In this document: positions 12,300 to 12,763 of the stretch, piece after piece
Numbering within the stretch: position 1 is the stretch's first letter
Layout: each line of letters begins with the position of its first letter
Source of the DNA: Thermoflexales bacterium
Lineage (GTDB): Bacteria > Chloroflexota > Anaerolineae > Fen-1058
DNA: 12,763 nucleotides
Assembly: GCA_030834835.1 (NCBI GenBank)
Contig: JAUQXD010000555.1
Location: 1-12,763, forward strand
Reading direction: 5' to 3'
The notes under the pieces: model-generated
What the model was told of the DNA's origin: nothing
Seen by the model: the letters and a program-made list of their open reading frames with translations, nothing else
Databases searched by the model: none
Program-made: the position numbers and the translations under genes

Positions 12300-12357
12300 G
12301 ATCAACTTGATAGTTCCTGGATTGAGACGACAAATCCCCGACGAAAGTTCCCGTTGA

Positions 12358-12386
12358 CTGACGCGCGGCGAAATCGGGCTTATAAT
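12358..12386 (+). promoter_or_regulatory. Promoter of the second histidine kinase gene
   Basis: TATAAT at 12381-12386 is perfect. CTGACG (12358-12363, 4 of 6 to TTGACA) lies at a 17-bp spacing; the better hexamer TTGACT (12354-12359) would need 21 bp. The predicted start near 12393 gives a leader of about 26 bases without a clear ribosome-binding site. Confidence 0.45.
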
Positions 12387-12418
12387 GAGGCGGAAATTTC
12401 GTGCCGGACGACACAACC

Positions 12419-12763
12419 ATGACCGATCGCGATCTGGCGGCCCGCCGTTTGCTGAGCGTCACTGAAGAAGAGTTGCAGCACATCGTGTTGGACATCCACG
12501 ATGGGCCGGTGCAAAACCTGTTTGCGGCGCTGAGTCAGTTGACGTTATTGCAGGCGCAATTGGCGGCACAGTCAATGCCCGATGAGTGCGCGATGGCGAT
12601 CAGGCGGGTGATTGGCCTGTTGGAAATGTCGCTGGGTGAGATTCGCAATTTGCTGGGGGCGTTTCGCGCGCCGGAGTTCAGCACGCTGGGCCTGGCTGAG
12701 ATCATCGAGGATCTGGCGGTGCAGCACGAGACGCTGACGGGCGGGGTGGTCGATCTGGAGATC
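12419..12763 (+). CDS. Histidine kinase, HisKA_3 family, apparently soluble N-terminus (3' end outside window)
   Basis: The frame is open from the ATG at 12419 to the right edge, giving 115 residues. The start MTDRDLAARRLLSVTEEEL leads straight into a HisKA_3 dimerisation helix, with phosphoacceptor H27 in HIVLDIHDGPVQNLFAAL. The second helix (about 60-84, MAIRRVIGLLEMSLGEIRNLLGAFR) and the beginning of the ATPase domain follow (FSTLGLAEIIEDLAVQHE). No sensor domain or membrane segment precedes the histidine, so the signal must come from a partner, a C-terminal part, or cytoplasmic sensing. An alternative in-frame GTG at 12401 would add six residues, but the GAGG before it would lie upstream of the predicted transcription start. 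A NarL-type regulator probably lies beyond the edge. The divergent lipoprotein is a possible target or sensor partner. Confidence 0.85.
   Translation, partial: MTDRDLAARRLLSVTEEELQHIVLDIHDGPVQNLFAALSQLTLLQAQLAAQSMPDECAMAIRRVIGLLEMSLGEIRNLLGAFRAPEFSTLGLAEIIEDLAVQHETLTGGVVDLEI

Noticed and set aside
1..12763. tRNA, rRNA, riboswitch or prophage genes
   Set aside because: No cloverleaf, conserved rRNA segment, known riboswitch core or phage or integrase protein could be recognised on either strand by eye.

Overview
The window looks like chromosomal DNA of a Chloroflexota bacterium, probably Anaerolineae-like. The grounds are high GC, secreted beta-helix proteins, two unrelated secreted proteins that end in YLPL(I/V)R(R/K), an N-terminal region with a TYQGRL...PRQ...PYA pattern, a lipoprotein combining NBR1-like Ig and SH3-like domains, and many short palindromic or tandem repeats between genes. 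The assignment rests on recalled family patterns, not on a database search.

Region 1 (1-4479) is mostly cell-surface genes. It holds the 3' part of a Pmp-like beta-helix protein (2-1633, +), a convergent beta-hydroxyacid dehydrogenase (1683-2549, -), and then a two-gene secreted-protein unit (2716-4185 and 4195-4479, +). A near-perfect inverted repeat separates the first two genes, and a 16-bp-stem hairpin (4510-4549) closes the region.

Region 2 (4595-10226) is a complete sensor/exporter module. Reading leftward are an ABC ATPase (7190-8134), an ABC-2 permease (5839-7110) and a second ABC-2 permease (4595-5803). Reading rightward from the same intergenic region are a membrane histidine kinase (8283-9491) and a NarL/FixJ-type response regulator (9558-10226). 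The shared spacer carries TTGTCCG-AA-CGGACAA plus a third half-site, placed upstream of both candidate promoters. The parts list matches the linearmycin-type system of Bacillus (LnrJK sensor/regulator with LnrLMN exporter). The likely role is therefore stress- or drug-responsive export; the substrate is unknown.

Region 3 (10283-12763) has a bidirectional terminator, a large surface lipoprotein (10349-12280, -) and, divergently, the start of a second HisKA_3 histidine kinase (12419-end, +) that lacks membrane segments in the visible part.

The most unusual signal is in the spacers. Three different junctions carry arrays of 7-bp units with three different sequences: 5804-5838, 7134-7197 and 10319-10347. 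One of them fills the gap between a stop and a start codon exactly and supplies the ribosome-binding site. Other junctions carry a 10-bp-period array, a bipartite palindrome inside the kinase/regulator pair, and hairpins that overlap gene ends. No RNA genes, transposases, prophage or CRISPR arrays were seen. No gene-free stretch exceeds 300 bases.
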